DNA of 64,000 nt from Pedobacter sp. R20-19 (GTDB lineage: Bacteria > Bacteroidota > Bacteroidia > Sphingobacteriales > Sphingobacteriaceae): NCBI RefSeq assembly GCF_000708265.2, contig NZ_JCKI01000005.1, forward strand, positions 372,001 to 436,000. Direction: 5' to 3'. Both the position numbers and the translations under genes were made by a program. Under the pieces are notes generated by a model. That model made no database searches and was not told where the DNA came from. It saw nothing but the letters and a program-made list of their open reading frames with translations. This document shows, in pieces, positions 52,152-61,561 of this stretch; the first letter of the stretch is position 1; every line of letters starts with the position of its first letter.

Positions 52152-52706
52152 TTAGTAAATATCTAATAATTCCACATCTAAAATTCCACCCATATTGGTG
52201 TAATTTGAAGCTGAGCTATAAATGTAGTGTTCTGGTTCTGAAACTATCCCAGCTCTAACCGGATTTTGATGAATGTAATTGAGTTTTTGATAAGTAAAAT
52301 GAATAGATTCTAATTCAACTGCATGATAACCATCCTGCCAAACTTTATAGTTTTCAATCCTTTTTAAATACCTGCCTGCAAACTCAAATTTGTTTAAAAG
52401 CCACTTTTTACGACTTTCATTTCCATACTCAATTTCCTTTATAATAGCTCGATTAGTGTATTTCTTAAAATCCCTAATAATTTCAAATAACTGGTAGTTG
52501 CCAGATGATGATGCAATCAAGTGGATGTGATTAGTCATTAAGCAGAAGGCAAATAATTTTAAACCTTTAGTTGTTTGACAATATTTTAATGAGTCAATAA
52601 TAATCCCTTTATAAGATTGACGAGTAAAAATATCAACCCAATCTACTATTGTAAAGGTTAAAAAGTAGATTCCATCAGGATCTCTTGCTGTATATTGATC
52701 AGACAT
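52152..52706 (-). CDS. REP-associated tyrosine transposase (Y1_Tnp, IS200-like)
   Basis: 184 aa. Single-strand DNA transposase of the HUH/Y1 superfamily. The HUH motif is His60-Ile-His62 in LMTNHIHLIA; the probable catalytic tyrosine is Tyr144 in LNYIHQNPVRAG, a segment typical of RAYT proteins rather than of IS200/IS605 TnpA, which are about 140-150 aa. FAGRYLKRIENYKVWQDGYH lies between. It is complete, with no frameshift. Hairpins of one sequence family flank it, loop TCT on the left and AGA or TGA on the right, i.e. in opposite orientation. No TnpB and no normal IS ends are seen. Confidence 0.9.
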   Translation of the reverse strand: MSDQYTARDPDGIYFLTFTIVDWVDIFTRQSYKGIIIDSLKYCQTTKGLKLFAFCLMTNHIHLIASSSGNYQLFEIIRDFKKYTNRAIIKEIEYGNESRKKWLLNKFEFAGRYLKRIENYKVWQDGYHAVELESIHFTYQKLNYIHQNPVRAGIVSEPEHYIYSSASNYTNMGGILDVELLDIY

Positions 52707-52750
52707 AACTTAAATCTAATTATTTTTACGATATAATCGTAAAACTATTG

Positions 52751-52773
52751 TGCGCTCGTTTGAAACGAGCGCA
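52751..52773. repeat. GCTCGTT hairpin right of the transposase (1)
   Basis: TGCGCTCGTT-TGA-AACGAGCGCA, perfect 10-bp stem, in inverted orientation to the left-hand hairpins. The following GGCGCTACTTTTGTTTATG recurs in diverged form at 51678-51700. Confidence 0.85.
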
Positions 52774-52889
52774 GGCGCTACTTTTGTTTATGAAATTTCT
52801 TAGTCAGGGTGCTCATGATTATTAAAAACGGGCGCGGGTATTAAGTCCTTCCAGCCACAACCATTTGAGACTTCGTAAGTTTACTTCAT

Positions 52890-52976
52890 GACTTACAAAG
52901 TTTTGTCGGCCATGTGAAATGGGGAACTTCGTCAGTCTAAATATCAAACGGCGCTTGTGCTCATGCTCCTTTATAA
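52890..52976. repeat. 87-bp direct repeat, right copy of the transposase island
   Basis: 85 of 87 positions match 51484-51570. Similarity continues more weakly to about 53016. An open frame through this area (52822-53049, minus) is repeat sequence, not a gene. Confidence 0.85.
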
Positions 52977-53044
52977 CTAGTATGTATATAGGAAACCGTA
53001 TTTTATGGTGAATTAATTTATACGATATAATCGTAAAGCGATTA

Positions 53045-53067
53045 TGCACTCGTTAGAAACGAGCGCA
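53045..53067. repeat. GCTCGTT hairpin right of the transposase (2)
   Basis: TGCACTCGTT-AGA-AACGAGCGCA, one A-C mismatch in the stem. It is followed by another AAGTTCTTCAG...GACTTCGT unit at 53084-53117. Confidence 0.8.
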
Positions 53068-53129
53068 GGCACTAAAATTGATAAAGTTCTTCAGCCCGCA
53101 AACCCTTTAAGACTTCGTAAGTTAAACCA

Positions 53130-53162
53130 AAAAAAAAGCAGCTACTTTTTTGGTAGCTGCTT
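53130..53162 (-). terminator. rho-independent terminator of the first DUF2723 gene
   Basis: AAGCAGCTAC (53136-53145) pairs with GTAGCTGCTT (53153-53162). On the minus strand it is followed by a run of T (the A-run 53129-53137). Confidence 0.88.
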
Positions 53163-53185
53163 AATATTCTTTAAAATTCTAATTA

Positions 53186-56100
53186 CTATTCGTTAGGGCT
53201 TTGTTGTGCGTAATAGCCAGAAAACTTAGCTTCTAAACCAGAGAATATTTTTTCCAGTTGGGTACTTACCTTTTCTTGCCCTGCAGCTTTACTGGTCTTA
53301 ATCATTCTGTCCAAATAATATAGGCCAGTCTGAATATTTTGAGATCCGGTTAACGATCCTTTAGATTTTGAAATATCACTTAAGAAAATAAGTTCTTTAT
53401 TAATATAATCACCAGATTGGGTTAAAATCTCATTAGCCCTTGCCGTTTCACCCAGTTTATATAGATTTTCTGCCATGTAGTATTTTACAACTACCGTACG
53501 TAAACCAAAGAACTTTTGAGGCATTACCTCATAATATTTATCCACTACTTTTTTAGCTTCGGTATTTTTGCCGTCTTTAATTAAACTTCCGGTTAAATTG
53601 CTGAAGATATTAGTGAAAATAAAAGTATCATCCGATGATTGTGGATCTAAGTAAGTAGCAGTTTTCATATTGCCCCATTTAAATTTAGTCATCACATTTT
53701 TATACAATACAGGTGTATTCAATTGTTCTGCCCGCTCCTGATTAGTTGTTGTATCAGGTTTTAACGGCATTAAGTGTAAAGCTAAACCCTCGCTGTATAA
53801 ATATTTATCTAAACCATTGTATTGTTCAGAAGGTACAGTAGATGCAAAATAAATAGGTCGTTTCCAATTATTATGAGCAAGGATATCTAACATGGCTAAT
53901 GTACCCTTTGTAACATAACCTTTATTAAAAGTCCAGTCCATTTCAGGAGTAATTTTTGCAACATCAGCAGCAGAAACTGTACCTGTACTGATTACCTGTT
54001 GCGGATCAATGGTGATTTTGAAATTTTTAGTAGGCAGGAAGTTAGATTTTGTACCATCCTGCATAGCTACTTTATCGTTATCATCATTTGATAAAAGTAA
54101 ATCTACAATGTTTTTAAGTTCAACATTACCAGCGATTTTGTAATCATCAAAAGGCATTACATCTCTTTCACCCTGAACATATTGCTCCGGTTTCATGCTA
54201 ATTGGTAATGGATCAGATTGATTTTGTTTCTGTCTTAAACCATTGATATACCAATCCGTATCGAATAAACTTAAATTCACGATCCGAACATCCGGACGAA
54301 CATTTTCAACCTCCTGAATATACCAAAGCGGATAAGTATCATTATCGCCGTAAGTAAATAAAATGGCATTTGGTGCGCAGGATTGTAAATAATCCAATGC
54401 AATATCATGTGCCACCATTTTTGTTGAGCGGTCGTGATCATCCCAGCCTTGTTCAGCCATAATTACAGGTGCAACCAGTAATCCAATCACGGTAGCGCCA
54501 ATAGCACCAGCAGTTGGAGTTAGCTTTTTAAGTACCCACTCTCGAATGGCCAGCACGCCGAGCCCAATCCAAATGGCAAAAGCATAAAACGATCCTACAT
54601 AGGCATAATCTCGTTCACGTGGTTCTAATGGCTTTTGATTTAAATATAATACGATTGCGATACCAGTAAAGAAAAATAATAAGGCCACCACACCTGCATC
54701 TTTTTGATTGCGTTGGAAATGCCAGATGGCACCCAACAAACCAATAATTAACGGTAGGAAGAAAAAGCGGTTGTAAGCTTTATTATCAACAGTTGATGGT
54801 GGCAAATGGCTTTGATCGCCAATTTTCCATGAATCGAAAGCCTTAATTCCACTTAACCATTCTCCCTCGTAACCACTTCCCTGACCTTGTTCATCATTCT
54901 GGCGGCCAATAAAGTTCCAGCCAAAATAACGCATATACATATAGCCAATCTGATAGCTGAATAAGAAACCTACGTTATCTACCAGATTTGGTTTTTTAGC
55001 GTCATCAAGGTGCATCCATTCTTTGTAGAATGCAGCATGAGGAGCATCATCACTATACATACGCGGTAGCAGCGTATTATTGTTGTATTCATATTCTGTT
55101 TTTGTACCCGCTTTTTCGTACTTATCATTTCCCTTTCTCCAGATGGTTTTTCCACCCTCTTTAATGCCTGTCCGCTCCGAATTATAGTTTGGTCCGTAGC
55201 CTAACGGTCTATCGCCATACTGTTCACGGTTAAGGTAGCTTAAAAAGGAGAAAGCATCTTTAGGCGCACTGTTATTTAAATTAGGATCAGCTTTTGCCCT
55301 GATAATGATCATGGAGAATGAAGCATATCCAAAAATGATTAATACCGTAGAAATTAAGCCCAGGTTTAATAATTTCTTTTGGTGTTTAATGGAGTATCTG
55401 ATTCCCCAAACCAATAAACCAATTAATACGATCGCAAAAAAGAGAACACCGGTTCCAAAGCCTAGACCTAAAGTATTAACGAAGAACAAATCGAAATAAG
55501 CACCAAAGGAAACTAAGTATTGAATAATGCCATATTGAATAACAGCTAAAATTAAGATTCCAACAATAAGGGTTTTAAAAATGCCTGCAGTAGTGGCTTT
55601 GCCTGTTCTTCTGAAGTAATAAACAAAAGCAATTGCCGGAATGGTTAATAAGTTTAATAAGTGAATACCAATGGATAAACCCATGATATAGGCAATAAAT
55701 AACAGCCATCTGTCAGCCCTCGGCTCATCAGCATGAGATTCCCATTTTAATATCGCCCAAAATACGATGGCAGTGAATAAAGATGATTGGGCATAAACTT
55801 CTGATTCTACTGCAGAAAACCAAAAACTATCAGAAAAAGTATAGGCCAATGCACCAACTGCTCCTGCACCCATAATGCTAATCAAAGTGCTTTTTGATAG
55901 CACTTCACCAGGTTTAACCAGTGTTTTCTTAGCCAATGCCGTAATCGTCCAGAATAAAAACATGATGGTTGCGCCGCTTGAAACTGCAGAACCAATATTC
56001 ATCCAGTAGGCAATTTTAGTAACATCACCAAAAGCAAAAATAGAGAAAAAGCGTTGGATCATTAAGAATAGTGGTGCACCTGGTTGGTGTACTACCTGCA

Positions 56101-56233
56101 TTCTGTAAGCTGATGCTATAAATTCTCCACAGTCCCAAAAGCTTGCAGAGGGCTCCAGGGTTAAAACATAAGTTATGGTAGCAATTAGAAAGCAGATCCA
56201 GCCTACTATATTATTGACTTTAGAATAATTCAT
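53186..56233 (-). CDS. DUF2723 (GT117-like) multi-spanning membrane protein, copy 1
   Basis: 1015 aa. About 12 membrane helices lie in residues 1-330 and 490-620, starting with IVGWICFLIATITYVLTL and the family motif SFWDCGEFIASAYRMQVVHQPGAP; the Asp and Glu after FWDC occupy the position of the acidic catalytic residue in C-type glycosyltransferases. A soluble periplasmic part with YGDNDTYPLWYIQEVENVRPDVR follows, then a helical TPR-like C-terminus. The family includes human TMEM260, a protein O-mannosyltransferase, so a glycosyl transfer role in protein O-glycosylation is plausible but not shown for this group. A paralogue lies directly upstream. Confidence 0.85.
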   Translation of the reverse strand: MNYSKVNNIVGWICFLIATITYVLTLEPSASFWDCGEFIASAYRMQVVHQPGAPLFLMIQRFFSIFAFGDVTKIAYWMNIGSAVSSGATIMFLFWTITALAKKTLVKPGEVLSKSTLISIMGAGAVGALAYTFSDSFWFSAVESEVYAQSSLFTAIVFWAILKWESHADEPRADRWLLFIAYIMGLSIGIHLLNLLTIPAIAFVYYFRRTGKATTAGIFKTLIVGILILAVIQYGIIQYLVSFGAYFDLFFVNTLGLGFGTGVLFFAIVLIGLLVWGIRYSIKHQKKLLNLGLISTVLIIFGYASFSMIIIRAKADPNLNNSAPKDAFSFLSYLNREQYGDRPLGYGPNYNSERTGIKEGGKTIWRKGNDKYEKAGTKTEYEYNNNTLLPRMYSDDAPHAAFYKEWMHLDDAKKPNLVDNVGFLFSYQIGYMYMRYFGWNFIGRQNDEQGQGSGYEGEWLSGIKAFDSWKIGDQSHLPPSTVDNKAYNRFFFLPLIIGLLGAIWHFQRNQKDAGVVALLFFFTGIAIVLYLNQKPLEPRERDYAYVGSFYAFAIWIGLGVLAIREWVLKKLTPTAGAIGATVIGLLVAPVIMAEQGWDDHDRSTKMVAHDIALDYLQSCAPNAILFTYGDNDTYPLWYIQEVENVRPDVRIVNLSLFDTDWYINGLRQKQNQSDPLPISMKPEQYVQGERDVMPFDDYKIAGNVELKNIVDLLLSNDDNDKVAMQDGTKSNFLPTKNFKITIDPQQVISTGTVSAADVAKITPEMDWTFNKGYVTKGTLAMLDILAHNNWKRPIYFASTVPSEQYNGLDKYLYSEGLALHLMPLKPDTTTNQERAEQLNTPVLYKNVMTKFKWGNMKTATYLDPQSSDDTFIFTNIFSNLTGSLIKDGKNTEAKKVVDKYYEVMPQKFFGLRTVVVKYYMAENLYKLGETARANEILTQSGDYINKELIFLSDISKSKGSLTGSQNIQTGLYYLDRMIKTSKAAGQEKVSTQLEKIFSGLEAKFSGYYAQQSPNE

Positions 56234-56433
56234 TGGTTGTTTAATGATATTAAAAAATGGTTTTCACATAAAAATGCTGCCGAAATTAACTATTCTAGTC
56301 GATAAAACTGGTAAATTTTAAGATTGATTTAACAATTTTTAACGTGATTAACCCATTTTAAAAGGCATTCATTTTTTTAAATCAGTTGTAAATCATAATA
56401 TGTGCGTACAGCATGAGGCTCAATAATTTCTGC

Positions 56434-59400
56434 TTAACCACTCACAAATGGTGTAAAGCGATTTAAAAGGATGTTATATCTGCCTTCAATCTTTTTGCTC
56501 AGATCTGGCTGTTTAAACCTTTCTGTCAATTTGATTATCTCATTCATCATGCTCATGTATATTCTAACTTTTTGCTCCGATGCCAGATGGCCCTGACTTT
56601 CTGATACATCAGCCAAATGAATAAGCTCTTTATCGAAGTAATCGGCAGATTTCTTAAGTAAGGTATTAGCCTGATTTAACTCATTAATCTGATAGAGGTT
56701 TTCAGTAAGGTAAACTGTACTTATTGCCTGTCTGTAGGTATAAAGTTGATCAGGAATTACTTCGAAATATTTAGTTGCCACTTTTTTGCCTTTTGTCATA
56801 TTACCTTCTATAATTAAGCCATTGAGCAAGCTGACAAACATATTGGATAGCATCGTTACGTCGTCAGCTGATTGCCGATTTAAATGATTGGCATTTTTGA
56901 TATTGCCATAACTATAAGTATTCATCAGGTTTTCATATAGAGGCTTTAGGTTAATGGGATCTGAATCTTCAGAAATTTGATTAGGCTTAAGTGGAAGTAA
57001 TCTTCTGTTGAGGCCTTCCGTATATAAGTATTGATCTAACCCAAGATATTGCTCAGTAGGCATGGCCCCGGTAAAGTAAATAGGGCGTTTCCAGTGGTTA
57101 TGTACAAGAATATCAAATAAAGCCAGCGTACCTTTGGTCACATATTCCTGGTTAAATGTCCATTTAATACTGTCTGCAATTTTACCGGCATCCTCTTTAG
57201 GTACAGTTCCTGTATCCAGTACTTGTTGAGGATTTACAGTCAGTTTAAGGTTTTTTGTAGGTAAGATATTGTATTTAGAACCGTCGCTCATGGTTACTTT
57301 ATCTGCATCGTTATCAGATAGAAGGATGTCTAAAATCTGTTGAAGTTCAACATGCTGTGCCACTTTATAATCCTGAAAGTACATGATGTCTCTCGTACCT
57401 TCTACATATTGCTCAGGTTTTAAAGTGATGGGTAGCGGTGCAGATTGATTTTGTTTTCTGCGCATTCCGTCAATGTACCAGTCAGCAGTAAATAAACTCA
57501 GGTTAACCACCCTTACATCAGGACGGATATTTTCTACCTCCTGGGCATACCAAACCGGATAGGTATCATTGTCTCCATAAGTAAAAATGATAGCATTTGG
57601 CGCACAAGCCTTGAGGTAGTTTATAGACATGTCTCTGGCTACATGGCTTTGAGAACGGTCATGGTCGTCCCAGCCTTGGCTCGCCATTAAAATTGGTACA
57701 GCAAACAGGGCTAAAACTGAAGCAAAAATACCTGCCTTTGCTGGCGTAACTTTTTTAAATATCCATTCCTTTAATCCGAAAACACCTAAGCCAATCCAAA
57801 TGGCAAAAGCATAAAAAGAACCTACATAGGCATAATCCCTTTCACGTGGCTCTATCGGCACAGAGTTGAGGTAAATTACAATGGCCACACCAGTAAAGAC
57901 AAATAGTAATCCAACTACACTAGCATCTTTCTGGTTTCTTTTAAAGTGCCAAACAACGCCAATTAATCCAATAAGAAATGGCAAAAAGAAGAAACGGTTG
58001 TAAGCTTTATTTTCCAGGGTAGATGGAGGAAGATTTTTTTGATCGCCTAAACGTATCGCATCTATCGGTTTTATTCCGCTTAGCCATGCACCATCCTTTC
58101 CACCCAATTGCCCATCTTCATTATCCTGTCTGCCCACAAAATTCCACATGAAATAGCGCAGGTACATTTGCCCTGCCTGAAAAGAAAACATATATCTTAA
58201 GTTATCTGCAAGAGATGGTTTGTGTGCATCATCAAAGCCCATAAAATGTTTGTAGAAACGCACATGTTCTGGTTTATCGCTATACATGCGTGGCAAAAGG
58301 GTTTTATCGGTATACACATAAGCTGATTTTTTTCCAGCCGATTCGTACCGCTTGTTGCCCTTACGAAAAATTTCTCCGGTTTCTTTGATGTCAACCTTCT
58401 GCGAATTATAATTCTCGCCATACAGCAATGGCCGATCGCCATATTGATCCCTGCCCACATATCTGGAGAAAGAAAACACATTATTTACATTGTAATTATT
58501 AAGATTTGGTTTTGCATATGCCCTGATCATAAGTAAGGCAAATGAACTATATCCAAAAATAAGCAACACGGTAAACAGCATAATCAGGTTTAATATCCTT
58601 TTCTTTTTAAGAATAGAATACCTGATACCGAATACTAAACTGGTTATCAAAATTATTGCAAAGCACCATATCCCTGTTCCAAAACTGAATCCTATAGTGT
58701 TAACAAAGAAATAATCAAAACCTGCTGCAATAGAAATCAAGTATTGAATAATACCAAACTGAACGATAGCAAGTGAAAGAATCGAGATTATAAAAGTCTT
58801 AAAAATACCTTTCCAGCTTGGTGTAGGTGTTTTTTTAAAATAGTAAACAAAGATTAAAGCGGGGATGGTTAACAAGTTAAGAATATGTATGCCAATGGAA
58901 ATGCCCATCAAGTAAGCTACAAAAAGGAGCCACCGATCTGCTTTTGGTTCATCAGCCAGCGCTTCCCATTTCAAAATCCCCCAAAATACTACAGCGGTGC
59001 AAAGCGATGACAGGGCATAAACCTCTGCCTCCACAGCAGAAAACCAAAAACTATCAGAAAAGGCATAGGCCAGTGCACCAACAATGCCGGCGCCAATGAT
59101 ACTAATGATGTTCTGATTCGTAAGGATTTCATCTTTTTTAACAATTGTCTTTTTTGCTAAAGCGGTAATGGTCCAGAATAAGAACATAATAGTGCCTGCA
59201 CTTGCTAATGCTGATGAGATATTAATAAAATAAGCCACTTTGGTTTTATCACCAAGGGCTAGTGTAGAAAATAACTTTTGAATCATGGATACCATTGGTG
59301 CACCAGGCTGGTGAACAACCTCCATTCTATATGCTGATGCGATAAATTCACCGCAATCCCAGAAACTAACAGATTGATCTAAAGTGAGGATATAAGTGGT

Positions 59401-59457
59401 TGCGGCAATGATAAAGCATAGCCAACCGCCAATAGTATTGATCTTTGAGTAATTCAT
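56434..59457 (-). CDS. DUF2723 (GT117-like) multi-spanning membrane protein, copy 2
   Basis: 1007 aa, collinear with copy 1: IGGWLCFIIAATTYILTL, then VSFWDCGEFIASAYRMEVVHQ, the same helix order, YGDNDTYPVWYAQEVENIRP, and a similar TPR-like C-terminus. The N-terminal and catalytic-loop regions are nearly identical between copies, whereas the loop near residues 340-440 and the last 150 residues differ more, as expected after an old tandem duplication with division of labour. 200 bases separate the two genes, with no promoter or terminator recognised, so they may be cotranscribed in the order copy 2, copy 1. Confidence 0.85.
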   Translation of the reverse strand: MNYSKINTIGGWLCFIIAATTYILTLDQSVSFWDCGEFIASAYRMEVVHQPGAPMVSMIQKLFSTLALGDKTKVAYFINISSALASAGTIMFLFWTITALAKKTIVKKDEILTNQNIISIIGAGIVGALAYAFSDSFWFSAVEAEVYALSSLCTAVVFWGILKWEALADEPKADRWLLFVAYLMGISIGIHILNLLTIPALIFVYYFKKTPTPSWKGIFKTFIISILSLAIVQFGIIQYLISIAAGFDYFFVNTIGFSFGTGIWCFAIILITSLVFGIRYSILKKKRILNLIMLFTVLLIFGYSSFALLMIRAYAKPNLNNYNVNNVFSFSRYVGRDQYGDRPLLYGENYNSQKVDIKETGEIFRKGNKRYESAGKKSAYVYTDKTLLPRMYSDKPEHVRFYKHFMGFDDAHKPSLADNLRYMFSFQAGQMYLRYFMWNFVGRQDNEDGQLGGKDGAWLSGIKPIDAIRLGDQKNLPPSTLENKAYNRFFFLPFLIGLIGVVWHFKRNQKDASVVGLLFVFTGVAIVIYLNSVPIEPRERDYAYVGSFYAFAIWIGLGVFGLKEWIFKKVTPAKAGIFASVLALFAVPILMASQGWDDHDRSQSHVARDMSINYLKACAPNAIIFTYGDNDTYPVWYAQEVENIRPDVRVVNLSLFTADWYIDGMRRKQNQSAPLPITLKPEQYVEGTRDIMYFQDYKVAQHVELQQILDILLSDNDADKVTMSDGSKYNILPTKNLKLTVNPQQVLDTGTVPKEDAGKIADSIKWTFNQEYVTKGTLALFDILVHNHWKRPIYFTGAMPTEQYLGLDQYLYTEGLNRRLLPLKPNQISEDSDPINLKPLYENLMNTYSYGNIKNANHLNRQSADDVTMLSNMFVSLLNGLIIEGNMTKGKKVATKYFEVIPDQLYTYRQAISTVYLTENLYQINELNQANTLLKKSADYFDKELIHLADVSESQGHLASEQKVRIYMSMMNEIIKLTERFKQPDLSKKIEGRYNILLNRFTPFVSG

Positions 59458-59532
59458 AGTGAAAATTTAGTCTTTGATAATAAATGATTTATGTGGTTCT
59501 TGATTAAAAATGTCGTAGAAAAAAATAAAATG

Positions 59533-59564
59533 TTGCACAGCATATGATGATTTTTTTATCTTTG
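59533..59564 (+). promoter_or_regulatory. Bacteroidota-type promoter (distal) upstream of tRNA-Gln
   Basis: TTG at 59533-59535 and TATCTTTG at 59557-59564, 21 bases apart. No gene begins between this and the second promoter at 59618. Confidence 0.5.
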
Positions 59565-59617
59565 CAATGCAAAAAGGAAGAGAGAGAAAAAATTAAAAAA
59601 ATATTTTAAAATGACTC

Positions 59618-59648
59618 TTGCATATTTCAAATAAGCTTCCTACATTTG
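59618..59648 (+). promoter_or_regulatory. tRNA-Gln promoter
   Basis: TTG at 59618-59620, 20 bases, TACATTTG at 59641-59648: a full match to the Bacteroidota consensus, ending 34 bases before the tRNA. A CTTTCGAGG...CCTCGAGAAAG hairpin lies between. Confidence 0.75.
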
Positions 59649-59682
59649 CATTCCCTTTCGAGGGGTTAACCTCGAGAAAGTT

Positions 59683-59753
59683 TGTCCGATAGTATAAGGG
59701 TAGTACGACAGTTTTTGGTACTGTTTGTCTTGGTTCGAATCCAGGTCGGACAA
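59683..59753 (+). tRNA. tRNA-Gln (TTG anticodon)
   Basis: A complete cloverleaf: acceptor TGTCCGA/TCGGACA, anticodon stem ACAGT/ACTGT with loop TTTTGGT (anticodon TTG), T-stem CTTGG/CCAGG with loop TTCGAAT, discriminator A. CCA is not encoded. U1-A72 is a usual tRNA-Gln identity element. Confidence 0.95.
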
Positions 59754-59765
59754 CAAATTTATCAT

Positions 59766-59803
59766 CGGATCGTGTTTTTAAATAACATGATCCGTTTTTT
59801 TTT
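59766..59803 (+). terminator. terminator between tRNA-Gln and prs
   Basis: CGGATCGTGTT pairs with AACATGATCCG (11 bp, one G-T), loop TTTAAAT, followed by eight or nine T. It ends 21 bases before the prs ATG, so prs expression depends on readthrough or on an unseen promoter. Confidence 0.82.
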
Positions 59804-59823
59804 AACCGTAAACTACACGGACT

Positions 59824-60765
59824 ATGCCATTGCAGTTTAACCCGGTAAAATTATTTTCCGGAACAGGTTCACGAGGATTATCACTAAAAATTGCCGAAAG
59901 TTACGGCAAACCACTTGGTGATGTTACAATCCACAAATTTAGTGATGGAGAATTCCAACCTTCTTTTGATGAATCAATCCGCGGCTGCGATGTTTTTTTA
60001 ATCCAATCTACTTATCAGCCTAGTGATAATTTAATGGAACTTTTGTTAATGGTTGATGCGGCTAAAAGAGCATCGGCACATTATATTACCGCAGTTGTTC
60101 CTTATTATGGTTTAGCCCGTCAAGATAGAAAGGACAAACCTCGTGTAGCAATCGGTGCTAAATTGGTGGCAAACTTATTAAAATCAGCAGGTATCCACCG
60201 CATTATGACGATGGATTTGCATGCGGCTCAGATTCAGGGTTTCTTTGACATTCCGGTAGACCACCTGGATGGATCAGTGATATTTGTGCCTTACATTAAA
60301 AGTTTAAATCTGCCAAATTTAACTATTGCATCTCCTGATATGGGTGGTTCATACAGAGCCAGAACTTTTGCAAAGTTTTTCAATGCAGAGGTAATTATCT
60401 GTGATAAACGCCGTAAACGTGCCAACGAAATCGAATCTATGTCGATTATTGGTGATGTAACCGGGCAGGATGTAGTGTTGATTGATGATATTTGTGATAC
60501 CGCCGGAACATTATCAAAAGCTGCGGCTTTGATTATGGAAAATGGTGCTGCCAGCGTAAGAGCAGTTTGTACGCATGCTGTATTATCAGGTAAAGCGATA
60601 GAAACGGTTGAAAATTCTGTGTTAACGGAACTGATCGTAACGGATACCATTCCTTTAAGAATGGAGAGTGAAAAAATAAGGGTGCTGAGTACCGCAAGTT
60701 TATTTGCACGGGCAATTGCCAATGTAAATGAGCACGGTTCAATTAGCGACTTGTTTAGAGTATAG
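59824..60765 (+). CDS. prs: ribose-phosphate pyrophosphokinase (PRPP synthetase)
   Basis: 313 aa, cytoplasmic, hexamer in class I. It makes PRPP from ribose-5-phosphate and ATP for nucleotide, His, Trp and NAD synthesis. Motifs: LFSGTGSRGLSLKIAESYGK, KFSDGEFQPSFDESIRGCDV, the ATP-binding YYGLARQDRKDKPR, DLHAAQIQGFFDIPVDHL, and the PRPP loop DVVLIDDICDTAGTLSKAA. All are intact and length is standard. It follows tRNA-Gln and a terminator on the same strand, and is followed by rplY. Confidence 0.95.
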   Translation: MPLQFNPVKLFSGTGSRGLSLKIAESYGKPLGDVTIHKFSDGEFQPSFDESIRGCDVFLIQSTYQPSDNLMELLLMVDAAKRASAHYITAVVPYYGLARQDRKDKPRVAIGAKLVANLLKSAGIHRIMTMDLHAAQIQGFFDIPVDHLDGSVIFVPYIKSLNLPNLTIASPDMGGSYRARTFAKFFNAEVIICDKRRKRANEIESMSIIGDVTGQDVVLIDDICDTAGTLSKAAALIMENGAASVRAVCTHAVLSGKAIETVENSVLTELIVTDTIPLRMESEKIRVLSTASLFARAIANVNEHGSISDLFRV

Positions 60766-60859
60766 TGTTAAGCGTGTTGCGATAGGCGTTTAAAAGGCCA
60801 AAACAACTTGCGCTGAACAAAAAAAGAGTTTGAAAAAGTTGAAGGTTAAATAGTTTAGG

Positions 60860-60901
60860 ACTTAAGGTCTTGATACTCTATACTTAAAACTTGATACTAA
60901 T
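60860..60901. repeat. degenerate CTTGATACT repeat
   Basis: GGTCTTGATACTCTATACTT and AAAACTTGATACTAAT, the same motif family as the 41.4 kb tandem repeat and the 42.5 kb inverted repeat. Located between prs and rplY. Confidence 0.45.
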
Positions 60902-60922
60902 AAATAAATAAATATAAATAAA

Positions 60923-61507
60923 ATGAAAACAATCGCAATTAGCGGTTCTCCAAGAGAGAACGTAGGGAAACGCGATGCCAAGGAACTTCGTTACGAAGGT
61001 AAGGTTCCGGCGGTATTGTATGGTGGAAAAGAGCAACAACACTTAGCAGTGGTTATTGCTGATTTAAGAGATGTTATTTATACCCCGGAAGTAAATTTTG
61101 TGGAAATTGATGTGAACGGTACTAAAACTAAAGCTATCGTTAAAGACACTCAATTTCACCCACTTACTGACGTGTTAATGCACATCGATTTTCTTCAGTT
61201 ATTTGATGAAAAAGAAATCGTAATGGAAATTCCAGTTAAATTAGTTGGAACTTCTCCAGGTGTTAAAATGGGGGGTAAATTAATCCAGAAATTACGTAAA
61301 TTACGTATCAAAGCATTGCCTTCTAACATGCCGCAAAATGTTGAAGTAAGCTTAGAGAAATTAGAAGTAGGTAGTTTATACCGTGTGCGTGACCTTAAAG
61401 TTGAAGGTTATGCCATCACTAATACTCCTGAAGATACGATCGTTTCTGTTGCAATGTCTAGAGCATTAAAACAAGCAGAAACTGAAGCTGCTAAAGGTAA
61501 AAAATAA
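60923..61507 (+). CDS. rplY: 50S ribosomal protein L25/general stress protein Ctc
   Basis: 194 aa, the long Ctc form. The N-terminal L25 domain (MKTIAISGSPRENVGKRDAK, then LRYEGKVPAVLYGG) binds 5S rRNA; a C-terminal beta domain (from about residue 95, KEIVMEIPVKLVGTSPGVKM) is found only in the Ctc group. It ends with a helical, Lys/Glu-rich tail. It precedes pth, a frequent neighbour of Ctc in bacteria, though a terminator and 387 bases separate them here. Confidence 0.93.
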   Translation: MKTIAISGSPRENVGKRDAKELRYEGKVPAVLYGGKEQQHLAVVIADLRDVIYTPEVNFVEIDVNGTKTKAIVKDTQFHPLTDVLMHIDFLQLFDEKEIVMEIPVKLVGTSPGVKMGGKLIQKLRKLRIKALPSNMPQNVEVSLEKLEVGSLYRVRDLKVEGYAITNTPEDTIVSVAMSRALKQAETEAAKGKK

Positions 61508-61530
61508 TCATAATTGCTTGATTAGAAGGG

Positions 61531-61560
61531 ACGGCTCGAATTTATTCGAGCCGTTTTTTT
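61531..61560 (+). terminator. rho-independent terminator of rplY
   Basis: ACGGCTCGAA pairs with TTCGAGCCGT (10 bp, loop TTTA), followed by TTTTTTT. Confidence 0.92.
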
Positions 61561-61561
61561 G

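Noticed and set aside
52152..52706. Complete IS200/IS605 insertion sequence
   Set aside because: No TnpB and no single left/right end pair; protein length and the YIHQNPVRAG motif fit RAYT instead.
52822..53049. 75-codon minus-strand open frame right of the transposase
   Set aside because: It is made entirely of the island repeats, including the 87-bp direct repeat.
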